Of a DNA stretch of 33,313 nucleotides, positions 17,110-24,509 are shown in pieces. How positions within the stretch are numbered: position 1 is the first letter of the stretch; the number at the start of each line of letters is the position of its first letter. A model generated the notes under the pieces. The model was not told where the DNA came from, did no database searches, and worked only from the letters and a program-made list of their open reading frames with translations. Both the position numbers and the translations under genes were made by a program. This stretch comes from an uncultured Bacteroides sp. (GTDB lineage: Bacteria; Bacteroidota; Bacteroidia; Bacteroidales; Bacteroidaceae): positions 1 through 33,313 of the forward strand of contig CALUFR010000084.1 in assembly GCA_944319875.1 (NCBI GenBank), in the 5' to 3' direction.

Positions 17110-17238
17110 TCAAGCTTGCCGTGCAAGCAGTTTCTGTAGTTTGCCGTTCAAGGCTTGGCACATGACACCGTTTCCCATCGCTTGATAGCGTTTAATACGG
17201 TACTGTAACATCAAAATTTCATTTACGTTCTTTTTCAT
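17110..17238 (-). CDS. Small basic protein of 42 residues
   Basis: This short frame runs MKKNVNEILMLQYRIKRYQ, then AMGNGVMCQALNGKLQKLLARQA. The product is basic and mostly helical, with no signal peptide or membrane segment. Support for a real gene comes from the signals around it: a perfect -7 box 78 bp upstream on the same strand (17316-17323) and, about 30 bp after the stop, a terminator whose wobble pair shows minus-strand transcription. I do not recognise a family. No strong ribosome-binding site is seen, as is usual here. It could be a small regulatory or nucleic-acid-binding protein, but that is a guess from charge alone. Confidence 0.65.
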   Translation of the reverse strand: MKKNVNEILMLQYRIKRYQAMGNGVMCQALNGKLQKLLARQA

Positions 17239-17315
17239 AATCGTTTGGTTTTATGCCTTCCGCGTTTCGGAAAGCGGTTCTACATCTTTTCTTCTTTTCT
17301 CTCTTAATAACGCTG

Positions 17316-17323
17316 CAAAGATA
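17316..17323 (-). promoter_or_regulatory. -7 promoter box of the small gene
   Basis: On the minus strand this reads TATCTTTG, an exact TAnnTTTG match. The leader of about 70 nt before the small gene contains a short stem (TTCCG/CGGAA, about 17254-17268). No clear -33 element was found. Confidence 0.6.
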
Positions 17324-17341
17324 CGAATTGTTTACGAGAAA

Positions 17342-17357
17342 TATGTTGTACAACATA
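17342..17357. promoter_or_regulatory. 16-bp perfect palindrome upstream of the small gene
   Basis: TATGTTGTACAACATA is fully palindromic and lies about 20 bp upstream of the small gene's -7 box, where an operator for a dimeric repressor or activator would sit. No regulator gene is adjacent. Confidence 0.4.
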
Positions 17358-17472
17358 AAAATCTCGTATTTTTTCACGTTTTTATGCTTTAATGGCTCGA
17401 TTTTGCTATCCGTATATTACAAAAGTGTGACTGTTTATAAATAATCTGCCCGCACATTTGAAGGGTGCGGGG

Positions 17473-17503
17473 TTGGTGGAATGGAAAACTTATTGTACAT
17501 TTG
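17473..17503 (+). promoter_or_regulatory. Promoter of the transglutaminase-like lipoprotein
   Basis: TTG (17473-17475), a 20-bp spacer and TACATTTG (17496-17503) make a near-ideal Bacteroides promoter. Transcription would start near 17510. That excludes the upstream ATG at 17481 and fixes the start at 17526. Confidence 0.75.
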
Positions 17504-17525
17504 TCTGCATAACAATCTGTCATTT

Positions 17526-20204
17526 ATGAAACACATCATTTACCTTTTCAGCCTGATTGGGCTGACATGCCTGTTTGCTTCGTGTAATAGCAGACACGCT
17601 CATTTTATCAGTGACTCAACCTATCGTGCCCGTGTGGAGCAGGACTTCCGGCAGAAGCAGGCCGTCATGACGGAGGGCAATCTGTTCGCTATCTTTGACA
17701 CGGACCTGACGCTCTACGAGCGGGAAGCTCTTCAATTCCTCTATGCCTACATGCCGCTGGCTGACATTACGGACTACTCCGGCGGTTTCCACTTGATGAA
17801 CGTGCAGGCTGCCCGTCGGGCCGTCGAAGAGATGCCTTGGGGCAGGATGGTTCCCGAAGACTTGTTCCGTCATTTTGTTCTCCCCGTGCGGGTGAACAAC
17901 GAGCCGCTGGACAGTGCCCGCGTGGTTTTCTACGAAGAGTTGAAGCCGCGTGTACGAAGCCTTTCCATGCGTAATGCCATTCTGGAGGTGAATCATTGGT
18001 GTCACGAGAAGGCTGTCTATCAGCCAAGTGACGCCCGCACCAGTTCACCGCTGGCCACAGTTCGCACGGCTTACGGACGTTGCGGTGAGGAGTCGACTTT
18101 CTTAGTGGCCGCCCTGCGCTCGGTGGGCATTCCCGCCCGTCAGGTCTATACGCCCCGTTGGGCGCATACGGATGATAACCATGCGTGGGTGGAGGCTTGG
18201 GCCGACGGTCAGTGGTACTTCCTGGGGGCCTGTGAACCCGAACCGGTGCTTAACTTAGGGTGGTTCAACGCGCCGGCCAGCCGTGGCATGCTGATGCACA
18301 CCAAGGTCTTTGGCCGTTATGAGGGAATGGAAGAAGTGATGTCTGTCACGCCCAATTATACCGAGATCAATGTTATCGATAATTATGCTTCTACCGCCCG
18401 GGCCACGGTGACCGTGACCGATGAGGCCGGACAACCGGTCAGCGGTGCGCTGGTGGAGTTCAAGCTCTATAATTATGCCGAGTTCTATACCGTAGCCCGC
18501 AAGCAGACCGATGCATCGGGGCAGGCTGCGCTCACGGCCGGTAAGGGTGATATGCTGGTGTGGGCTTCAAAAGACGGAAGATTTGGTTTCCGGAAGCTCT
18601 CGTTTGGCAAGCAGGATACCTTGACCGTGAAGTTGGATCATCGTGACGGTGACACTTTCGAGTTGGATCTGGACATAGTTCCGCCTTCCGAGTCGGCCAA
18701 CTTGCCTGCCGTTACGGCCGAACAGCGTGCTGAGAACGACCGCCGCATGGCCGTGGAGGATTCCATCCGTAACGCTTATGTGGCAACGATGATGACTCCC
18801 GATGAAGCATTTGCTTGGGCTTCTTCGCAAAAAGGATTGAGCGAGGAGGAACAACGGCGTGTAGCCGACTTCCTGGTTGCTTCGCGTGGTAATCATGCCG
18901 TGATCAAGTCCCTTGTCAGCTTTGCATTGGAGCAGGATAAGGGGAGTCTGGCTGTAGACCTGTTGGGTGTTGTGTCGGCAAAAGACTTGCGTGACGCACG
19001 CTTTCCTATTCTGAAGGATCACTTGTTGAACACGGTTTCTGTTTCTGGCGAGAGGGGCGTATCGGCTTTGCTAAATCCGCGTGTAGCTACCGAGGAATTG
19101 ACAGCCTATAAGTCTTTCTTCCGTCAAGTCATCGACGGGCAAACGGCTGAAAATTATGTACGAAATCCGCAGCAGTTGGTGGATTGGTGCCACGAGCATA
19201 TCGCATTGAATGATACGCTGAATTCACAACGCATTCCGATGTCGCCCGAAGGCGTGTGGAACGCTCGTGTGGCCGATGCATATTCGCGCGACATTTTCTT
19301 TGTGGCTGTAGCCCGTAGTTTGGGCATTCCTGCCTGGATTGACGAAGTGACGGGACGGGTGCGCTATCAGGAGCCGACGGCGGACGGGAAGATATTTGAC
19401 GTGGACTTCAATGAAGGCGGCGCACAGACGGTATCGCCTTCAGGCGGTCTGGTTGCCTCGTTCCGGCCTACCAAGTTCATAGACAATCCCAAATACTACA
19501 GTCACTTTACGTTGTCCCGCTGTGAAGGTGGTGTGCTTCGCCTGCAAAGTTATGACGAGGGCGACGCTTCGTGGAACACGTTGCTGCGCAGACCTTTGCA
19601 GATGCCGGCCGGCTATTATGTGTTGGTGAGCGGCACGCGTCTGGCCAGTGGCGGTGTGCTGGTGCACATGAGTGGCTTCAATGTCGAGGCGGGGAAAACG
19701 CAGACTACTGCCTTGACGATGCGTGAAAGCAGAGATCAGGTGCAGGTTATCGGCAGTTTCAATTCCGAGTCCCTCTTTACGCCTGTCACTGACGGGGTGG
19801 TAGGAGACGAGCCCGTCAGTGTACTGGCTGCCTGCGGCCGCGGCTACTTTGTGGTCGGTGTACTGGGAGTGGGACAGGAGCCTACTAACCACGCTTTGAA
19901 GGACATTGCCAAGTTAAACAAGGAACTGGAGAAATGGGGCCGTAAGATGGTACTGCTCTTCCCCGATGAAGAGAAATATGGCAAGTTCCGTCCGCAGGAC
20001 TTCCCCGGCCTGCCTTCCACCGTTGTCTATGGCATTGACACTCATGGCATTGCCGCTCAGATTATAGCGAACATGAAGTTAAAGCATAAGGATACGTTGC
20101 CGGTATTTGTGATTGCCGATACGTTCAACCGCGTGGTGTTTGTCTCGCAGGGCTATACCATCGGTTTGGGCGAGCAGTTGATGCGGACGGTGAGGGGTTT
20201 GTAG
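17526..20204 (+). CDS. Large transglutaminase-like lipoprotein
   Basis: This protein of about 892 residues starts with a lipoprotein signal peptide, MKHIIYLFSLIGLTCLFASC, so it is exported and lipid-anchored. A transglutaminase-like (papain-fold) domain follows, with the candidate nucleophile Cys186 in YGRCGEESTFLVAALRSVG and His219 in DNHAWVEAWADG. A carboxypeptidase-regulatory-like beta domain comes next (about 300-365). A second region (about 565-620; YSRDIFFVAVARSLGIPAW) resembles the first but lacks the cysteine. The C-terminus (about 770-892) looks thioredoxin-like without a CxxC. The likely job is peptide cleavage or modification at the cell surface. The substrate is unknown, and it stands alone with its own promoter. 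Confidence 0.85.
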   Translation: MKHIIYLFSLIGLTCLFASCNSRHAHFISDSTYRARVEQDFRQKQAVMTEGNLFAIFDTDLTLYEREALQFLYAYMPLADITDYSGGFHLMNVQAARRAVEEMPWGRMVPEDLFRHFVLPVRVNNEPLDSARVVFYEELKPRVRSLSMRNAILEVNHWCHEKAVYQPSDARTSSPLATVRTAYGRCGEESTFLVAALRSVGIPARQVYTPRWAHTDDNHAWVEAWADGQWYFLGACEPEPVLNLGWFNAPASRGMLMHTKVFGRYEGMEEVMSVTPNYTEINVIDNYASTARATVTVTDEAGQPVSGALVEFKLYNYAEFYTVARKQTDASGQAALTAGKGDMLVWASKDGRFGFRKLSFGKQDTLTVKLDHRDGDTFELDLDIVPPSESANLPAVTAEQRAENDRRMAVEDSIRNAYVATMMTPDEAFAWASSQKGLSEEEQRRVADFLVASRGNHAVIKSLVSFALEQDKGSLAVDLLGVVSAKDLRDARFPILKDHLLNTVSVSGERGVSALLNPRVATEELTAYKSFFRQVIDGQTAENYVRNPQQLVDWCHEHIALNDTLNSQRIPMSPEGVWNARVADAYSRDIFFVAVARSLGIPAWIDEVTGRVRYQEPTADGKIFDVDFNEGGAQTVSPSGGLVASFRPTKFIDNPKYYSHFTLSRCEGGVLRLQSYDEGDASWNTLLRRPLQMPAGYYVLVSGTRLASGGVLVHMSGFNVEAGKTQTTALTMRESRDQVQVIGSFNSESLFTPVTDGVVGDEPVSVLAACGRGYFVVGVLGVGQEPTNHALKDIAKLNKELEKWGRKMVLLFPDEEKYGKFRPQDFPGLPSTVVYGIDTHGIAAQIIANMKLKHKDTLPVFVIADTFNRVVFVSQGYTIGLGEQLMRTVRGL

Positions 20205-20212
20205 TCCTCCCT

Positions 20213-20306
20213 TCTGACGCAGTGCTTCGTCAGGTTCTGACGCCACGCTTCCTTACCTTCTCATACTACGCTTCGTGAGGGGGTAAGGAAGCGTGTCGTT
20301 AGAACC
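20213..20306. repeat. Long imperfect inverted repeat with nested hairpins
   Basis: Arms 20233-20257 and 20282-20306 are complementary at 23 of 25 positions, with a 24-nt centre containing CTCA/TGAG. A smaller hairpin, CTGACG/CGTCAG (20213-20232), precedes it. No U-run follows, so it is not a classic terminator, though it could stop or stabilise the lipoprotein mRNA. It resembles a REP/MITE-like intergenic element. No second copy is in the window. Confidence 0.75.
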
Positions 20307-20390
20307 CCATGTTATATATCGTGACGAACCATGTCATGGCGTATGGCTATGTGTCTCTGAGACAGGAGAAAAGACGAAGCGTAAGGGCAT

Positions 20391-20427
20391 AAAAAAAAGT
20401 CTGCTGTGCTTTCGCACGCCAGACTTT
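20391..20427 (-). terminator. Terminator of the small Ala-rich lipoprotein gene
   Basis: On the minus strand AAAGTCTG and CAGACTTT (20420-20427 and 20396-20403) enclose an inner GTGC-GAAA-GCAC stem with a stable tetraloop, followed by a run of eight T. It lies about 30 bp after the stop codon. Confidence 0.92.
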
Positions 20428-20456
20428 CAATTCTCTCTAAGGGTTGTTTCTGAATA

Positions 20457-20645
20457 TTATTCAGCAACAACGGAGTCAGCTGCTACAGTATCTGCTGCCT
20501 GAGCTGCTGCTGCTTCAACGGCTGCGATAGAGTCAGCGATACGGATTGAATCAGCTGCTGCTTGTTCAGCGTTAGCTGCCTTGTTACCACAAGATGCGAA
20601 AGATACTGCTACGATAGCTGCTGCCATCAAAACTAATTTTTTCAT
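20457..20645 (-). CDS. Small alanine-rich lipoprotein
   Basis: This 62-residue exported protein starts with the signal peptide MKKLVLMAAAIVAVSFASCG, whose lipobox FASC puts the lipid on Cys19. The mature part is only about 44 residues. It is highly biased to Ala, Asp, Ser, Val and Glu, with repeated ADS motifs (AADSIRIADSIAAVEAA, AADTVAADSVVAE), acidic and probably one helix. I start at 20645 because the longer frame lacks a signal at its N-terminus and overlaps the -7 box region. Short lipoproteins of this kind are common in Bacteroides. No function is known to me. It has its own promoter box and a strong terminator. Confidence 0.85.
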   Translation of the reverse strand: MKKLVLMAAAIVAVSFASCGNKAANAEQAAADSIRIADSIAAVEAAAAQAADTVAADSVVAE

Positions 20646-20696
20646 TTCCTTTTGCTTTAAAAACGTAATACAATCAATTGCTTTATTAAAACGCTG

Positions 20697-20704
20697 CAAA
20701 GTTA
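20697..20704 (-). promoter_or_regulatory. -7 promoter box of the small lipoprotein gene
   Basis: On the minus strand this reads TAACTTTG, an exact TAnnTTTG match about 51 bp upstream of the ATG at 20645. No clear -33 element is visible. Confidence 0.6.
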
Positions 20705-20820
20705 TGCACTTTTTGGATAAGTTGTTCATGTCGCGCCAACTTTTTTATGTTTTTTTGCCGGAAACCATTCCTGTGCGGGCTATGTCGGAGGGGAAATATG
20801 GAATATAAAATAATAATGTG

Positions 20821-20828
20821 TACCTTTG
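20821..20828 (+). promoter_or_regulatory. -7 promoter box of mtaB
   Basis: TACCTTTG matches TAnnTTTG exactly and lies 32 bp before the mtaB ATG. A -33 element is not evident in the AT-rich DNA upstream. Confidence 0.6.
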
Positions 20829-20860
20829 CCTCCGCATTTACATGTTAAGAGTGTGCATTT

Positions 20861-22180
20861 ATGATTGATACCAATATATTTCAGAATAAGACTGCGGTCT
20901 ATTATACACTGGGCTGCAAGCTGAACTTCTCGGAAACGTCCACCATCGGTAAGATGCTGAAGGAGGTTGGAGTGCGTGTGGCCAGAAGAGGGGAAAAGGC
21001 TGATATTTGTGTGGTGAACACCTGCTCGGTGACGGAAGTGGCCGACAAGAAATGCCGTCAGGCCATTCATCGGTTGGTGAAGCAGCATCCGGGCGCTTTC
21101 GTGGTGGTAACGGGATGTTATGCACAGCTGAAGCCTGACACGGTGGCCCATATCGAAGGGGTGGACCTGGTACTGGGAGCCGAACAGAAGAAGGACCTGC
21201 TACAATATCTGGGCAATTTGCAAAAGCATGAGGTTGGCGAAACTTTTACGTCGGCTTTGAAGGATATTCGTTCATTTGCTCCCTCTTGTTCGCGGGGCGA
21301 CCGCACGCGTTTCTTCCTGAAGGTGCAGGATGGCTGCGATTATTATTGCTCCTATTGCACTATCCCCTTTGCCCGTGGACGCAGCCGTAACGGGAGCATC
21401 GCTTCGTTGGTGGAGCAGGCTCGACAGGCGGCAGCCGAGGGCGGAAAGGAAATTGTGCTGACGGGGGTCAACATCGGGGACTTCGGCAAATCGACGGGGG
21501 AGACTTTCTTCGACTTGCTGAAGGCGTTGGATGAGGTGGAAGGTATCGTGCGTTACCGCATTTCCTCCATTGAACCCAATTTGCTGACTGATGAAATCAT
21601 TGACTTCGTGTCGCGTTCCAAGCGTTTTATGCCTCATTTTCATATCCCGTTGCAGTCTGGATCGGACGAGGTGCTGATGCTGATGCGCCGTCGGTATGAT
21701 ACCGCTTTGTTTGCCGCGAAGGTCCGGAAAATTAAGGACGTGATGCCGGATGCTTTTATCGGCGTGGACGTTATTGTCGGTACGCGTGGTGAGACGGAGG
21801 AGTATTTTGAGGAGGCCTACCGCTTCATTGAGGGGCTGGACGTAACCCAATTGCATGTGTTCAGCTATTCTGAACGGCCGGGCACGCAGGCACTGAAGAT
21901 AGACCACGTCGTGTCTCCCGACGAGAAGCATCGCCGTAGCCAACGCTTACTTGAACTGTCTGATGTAAAGACCAAGGCTTTTTATGAGAGGCATATAGGA
22001 CAGACGTTGCCGGTCTTGCTGGAGAAATCCAAGGCCGGGACTCCCATGCATGGCTTTACGCCCAATTACATACGGGTGGAAGTGCCTCATGACGATGCGC
22101 TTGACAATTGTGTGGTCACTCTCCGCTTGGGTGGATGGAACGAAGATGGTACGGCCTTGTTGGGTTTGCCGACGGACTAA
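20861..22180 (+). CDS. mtaB: tRNA t6A37 methylthiotransferase MtaB
   Basis: This 439-residue radical-SAM enzyme adds a methylthio group to N6-threonylcarbamoyladenosine at position 37 of tRNA. The N-terminal domain holds the second iron-sulfur cluster cysteines in LGCKLNFSE (Cys19), NTCSVTEVADKKCR and VTGCYAQ. The radical-SAM motif is CDYYCSYC (Cys159, 163 and 166), followed by PFARGRSRNGS. A C-terminal TRAM-like domain follows. The NTCSVTEVADKKCRQ form fits MtaB rather than MiaB or RimO. It is followed after 27 bp by a GT2 gene, probably on the same transcript. Confidence 0.93.
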   Translation: MIDTNIFQNKTAVYYTLGCKLNFSETSTIGKMLKEVGVRVARRGEKADICVVNTCSVTEVADKKCRQAIHRLVKQHPGAFVVVTGCYAQLKPDTVAHIEGVDLVLGAEQKKDLLQYLGNLQKHEVGETFTSALKDIRSFAPSCSRGDRTRFFLKVQDGCDYYCSYCTIPFARGRSRNGSIASLVEQARQAAAEGGKEIVLTGVNIGDFGKSTGETFFDLLKALDEVEGIVRYRISSIEPNLLTDEIIDFVSRSKRFMPHFHIPLQSGSDEVLMLMRRRYDTALFAAKVRKIKDVMPDAFIGVDVIVGTRGETEEYFEEAYRFIEGLDVTQLHVFSYSERPGTQALKIDHVVSPDEKHRRSQRLLELSDVKTKAFYERHIGQTLPVLLEKSKAGTPMHGFTPNYIRVEVPHDDALDNCVVTLRLGGWNEDGTALLGLPTD

Positions 22181-22207
22181 ACAAATAGGAAAGGATGGGT
22201 GTAGATT

Positions 22208-23224
22208 ATGGATAAGGTAGCTGTCGTGATACTGAATTGGAACGGATGCGAGATGCTCCGCTCTTTTCTGCCTTCGGTCGTGTCCTGTTCCGAAACGGAA
22301 GGTGCGGTCGTATATGTGGCGGACAATGGTTCTACAGATGCTTCTGTGCAGCTTGTACGGAAAGACTTTCCGATGGTACGCCTTATTCTGTTGGATAAGA
22401 ATCGGGGATTTGCCGATGGTTATAATGAAGCCTTGCGGCAGGTGGACGCGGAATATGTAGTCCTGCTGAACTCGGATGTGGAAGTGACCCGGCATTGGTT
22501 GCGGCCGCTTCTGGACTATATGGACGCCCATCCGGAAGTGGCTGCCTGCCAGCCCAAGCTGCTGAGTTGGCGTGACAAGACGGCTTTTGAATATGCCGGT
22601 GCCGCGGGTGGGTTTATCGACCGTTACGGTTATCCTTTCTGCCGTGGGCGCATAATGGGTGTCGTAGAAAAAGACGAAGGACAATATGACTCCCCCGTTC
22701 CTGTTTTTTGGGCAACGGGTGCCGCTTTGTTCATCCGCTTGAAGGATTATTGGGAGGCGGGAGGACTGGATGGTCGCTTCTTCGCTCACATGGAAGAGAT
22801 TGATCTGTGCTGGCGCCTTCGTGCCCGGGGGCGGTTGCTGATGTGTGTGCCCCAAAGTGTGGTTTACCACGTGGGCGCTGCCACGTTGAAGAAAGAAAAT
22901 CCCCGCAAGACATACCTGAACTTTCGCAACAATCTGCTGATGCTCTATAAGAATCTGCCCGCAGGGGAACTGAACGGCGTGATGCGCGTACGCTGGCTAC
23001 TTGACCAAGTGGCGGCTCTTTTCTTCTTGTTGAAAGGTCAGTGGGACAACGCATGCGCCGTCTGGCGCGCCCGTCGGGAATTTCGCCGCATTCGTCCTTC
23101 CTTTCATTCTTCGCGCGAGGAGAACGAAAAAAAATCCTGTGAGTCTGTGATACCCGAACGAGCGGCTTATAGTATTTTAGTGCGCTATTATCTGATGGGG
23201 AAGAAGCGCTTTTCCGATTTATAA
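22208..23224 (+). CDS. Glycosyltransferase family 2 protein
   Basis: This 338-residue GT-A enzyme probably acts on the inner face of the cytoplasmic membrane. It has the N-terminal VAVVILNWNGCEML, ADNGSTDAS (about 38-46) and the metal-binding acidic motif in LLNSDVEV (about 86-93). FFAHMEEIDLCWRLRARG (about 191-208) is typical of rhamnosyl- and related polysaccharide transferases. The length and KTYLNFRNNLLMLYKNLP towards the C-terminus match Bacteroides GT2 proteins next to mtaB. No polysaccharide cluster is nearby, so the acceptor is unknown. The C-terminal hydrophobic part may associate with membrane. Confidence 0.9.
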   Translation: MDKVAVVILNWNGCEMLRSFLPSVVSCSETEGAVVYVADNGSTDASVQLVRKDFPMVRLILLDKNRGFADGYNEALRQVDAEYVVLLNSDVEVTRHWLRPLLDYMDAHPEVAACQPKLLSWRDKTAFEYAGAAGGFIDRYGYPFCRGRIMGVVEKDEGQYDSPVPVFWATGAALFIRLKDYWEAGGLDGRFFAHMEEIDLCWRLRARGRLLMCVPQSVVYHVGAATLKKENPRKTYLNFRNNLLMLYKNLPAGELNGVMRVRWLLDQVAALFFLLKGQWDNACAVWRARREFRRIRPSFHSSREENEKKSCESVIPERAAYSILVRYYLMGKKRFSDL

Positions 23225-23239
23225 AGTATAGATAGTGAT

Positions 23240-23599
23240 TTATCTGTCTGCCTGTATTTCTACTCCCGCCTTTTCGATGTCAGCTCCCATGGGAGGATTG
23301 CGTTTGTAGAGTTTCAACTCAATGCGTTCAACGGTGGGAAAATCCTTGAACAAGCGGCGAATGATGCGTCCCGCCACGTGCTCAAGTAGTTTGGAGGGAA
23401 CTCCCATTTCCGACTTTACACTCTGATAAATTTCCGCGTAGTTTACCGTATCAGTCACCTCGTCGCTGTCCATGGCGTGGGTGATGTCGGTTTTCAGACG
23501 TAGTGAGATGGTGTATACGTTGCCTACGATTGTCTCTTGGGAAGCGACTCCATGATAGGCATAGAAGCGGAGATTTTCGAGTAGAATGTAACTTGTCAT
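23240..23599 (-). CDS. folB: Dihydroneopterin aldolase
   Basis: This 119-residue cytoplasmic enzyme makes 6-hydroxymethyl-dihydropterin in folate synthesis. Family features are LENLRFYAYHGV near the start (Tyr and His in the active-site region), DTVNYAEIYQSV (about 69-80), the acidic LLEHVAGRI, and the C-terminal lysine motif KLYKRNPPMGADIEKAGVEI. The start is placed at 23599 because the upstream extension (MPHNYSVCSHHHF...) is not family-like. It is convergent with the GT2 gene, with only 15 bp between their stop codons. Confidence 0.94.
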   Translation of the reverse strand: MTSYILLENLRFYAYHGVASQETIVGNVYTISLRLKTDITHAMDSDEVTDTVNYAEIYQSVKSEMGVPSKLLEHVAGRIIRRLFKDFPTVERIELKLYKRNPPMGADIEKAGVEIQADR

Positions 23600-23647
23600 A
23601 CGCAATAGCAAGAAGTGGTGATGAGAACACACGCTGTAATTATGCGG

Positions 23648-23655
23648 CAAAGATA
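23648..23655 (-). promoter_or_regulatory. -7 promoter box of folB
   Basis: On the minus strand this reads TATCTTTG, an exact match to TAnnTTTG, about 48 bp upstream of the folB start. It is back-to-back with the box of the steroid-reductase operon only 34 bp away, so the two promoters may share regulation. Confidence 0.6.
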
Positions 23656-23689
23656 AAAATAAAAGAAGCGCGTTGTATTTATTTTTCTT

Positions 23690-23697
23690 TATATTTG
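23690..23697 (+). promoter_or_regulatory. -7 promoter box of the steroid-reductase-like operon
   Basis: TATATTTG matches TAnnTTTG exactly and lies 21 bp before the ATG at 23719, leaving a leader of roughly 15 nt. A TTG at 23673-23675 is too close for a normal -33 element. No operator palindrome was noticed. Confidence 0.55.
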
Positions 23698-23718
23698 TGC
23701 GTTCTAAAAAGAAATTCT

Positions 23719-24486
23719 ATGTCTCTGTGCCAATTCCATATTTTTCTGTGGGGCATGAGCACTGTGGCGCTGCTCGTTTTTATAGCCCTTTATTTTGTAA
23801 AAGCTGGTTACGGAATCTTCCGTACGCCTTCGTGGGGATGGTCCATCTCCAACAAGGTGGCATGGGTCGTGATGGAAGCGCCGGTCTTTTTCGTGATGTT
23901 GGGCTTGTGGGTCGCAAGCGGAGAAGGCATCTCGATGCCACAGTTTTTGTTTTTACTTCTGTTCGAACTCCATTATTTGCAGCGCTCATTCATTTTCCCT
24001 CTGTTGATGAAGGGGCGGAGCCGCATGCCGGTGGCTATCATGGCGATGGGCATTGTGTTCAACGTGCTGAACGGCCTGATGCAGGGCGGTGGAATATTCT
24101 GGTACGCGCCCGAAGGCTATGCCGAAGGTTGGGCTTGGCTGGCACGTCCGCTTTCGGTCGTAGGGTTGGTGCTGTTCGTCGTGGGGATGGGCATTAACCT
24201 ACATTCAGACCATGTTATCCGCCATTTGCGTAAGCCGGGCGATAATCGCCATTACCTGCCAGCCGGGGGGCTGTACCGTTATGTCACGTCGGCCAACTAT
24301 TTCGGAGAACTGGTGGAGTGGATAGGATTTGCTTTGCTAACGGCTTCGCCGGCGGCGTGGGTGTTCGTGTGGTGGACGGCAGCCAATTTAGTACCTCGTG
24401 CCGATGCAATACACAAGCGTTATCGTGAGGAGTTCGGTGATGAGGCCGTGGGGCGTAGAAAACGGATTATACCTTATATATATTAA
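23719..24486 (+). CDS. Steroid 5-alpha-reductase family protein (3-oxo-5-alpha-steroid 4-dehydrogenase)
   Basis: This 255-residue membrane protein has about six or seven hydrophobic helices and almost the length of human SRD5A1/2. The match is unusually close: GMGINLHSDHVIRHLRKPGD (156-175) and YVTSANYFGELVEW (188-201) correspond nearly residue for residue to the human enzymes as I remember them. The catalytic pair of SRD5A2 (Glu57, Tyr91) has equivalents in Glu53 (VVMEAP) and Tyr86 (ELHYLQR). Asn160, Asp164, Arg171, Asn193 and Glu197 fall at the human cofactor-site numbers. It should reduce the C4-C5 double bond of a 3-oxo-delta4 steroid or bile acid with NADPH to the 5-alpha (allo) product. 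It is first of a three-gene operon. Confidence 0.9.
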   Translation: MSLCQFHIFLWGMSTVALLVFIALYFVKAGYGIFRTPSWGWSISNKVAWVVMEAPVFFVMLGLWVASGEGISMPQFLFLLLFELHYLQRSFIFPLLMKGRSRMPVAIMAMGIVFNVLNGLMQGGGIFWYAPEGYAEGWAWLARPLSVVGLVLFVVGMGINLHSDHVIRHLRKPGDNRHYLPAGGLYRYVTSANYFGELVEWIGFALLTASPAAWVFVWWTAANLVPRADAIHKRYREEFGDEAVGRRKRIIPYIY

Positions 24487-24509
24487 TAGAAAGAAGAAAA
24501 GGATAGATT

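Noticed and set aside
20213..20306. Insertion-sequence end or complete MITE
   Set aside because: There is no transposase, no flanking target duplication that I could identify and no second copy in the window. It is kept only as an unexplained inverted repeat.
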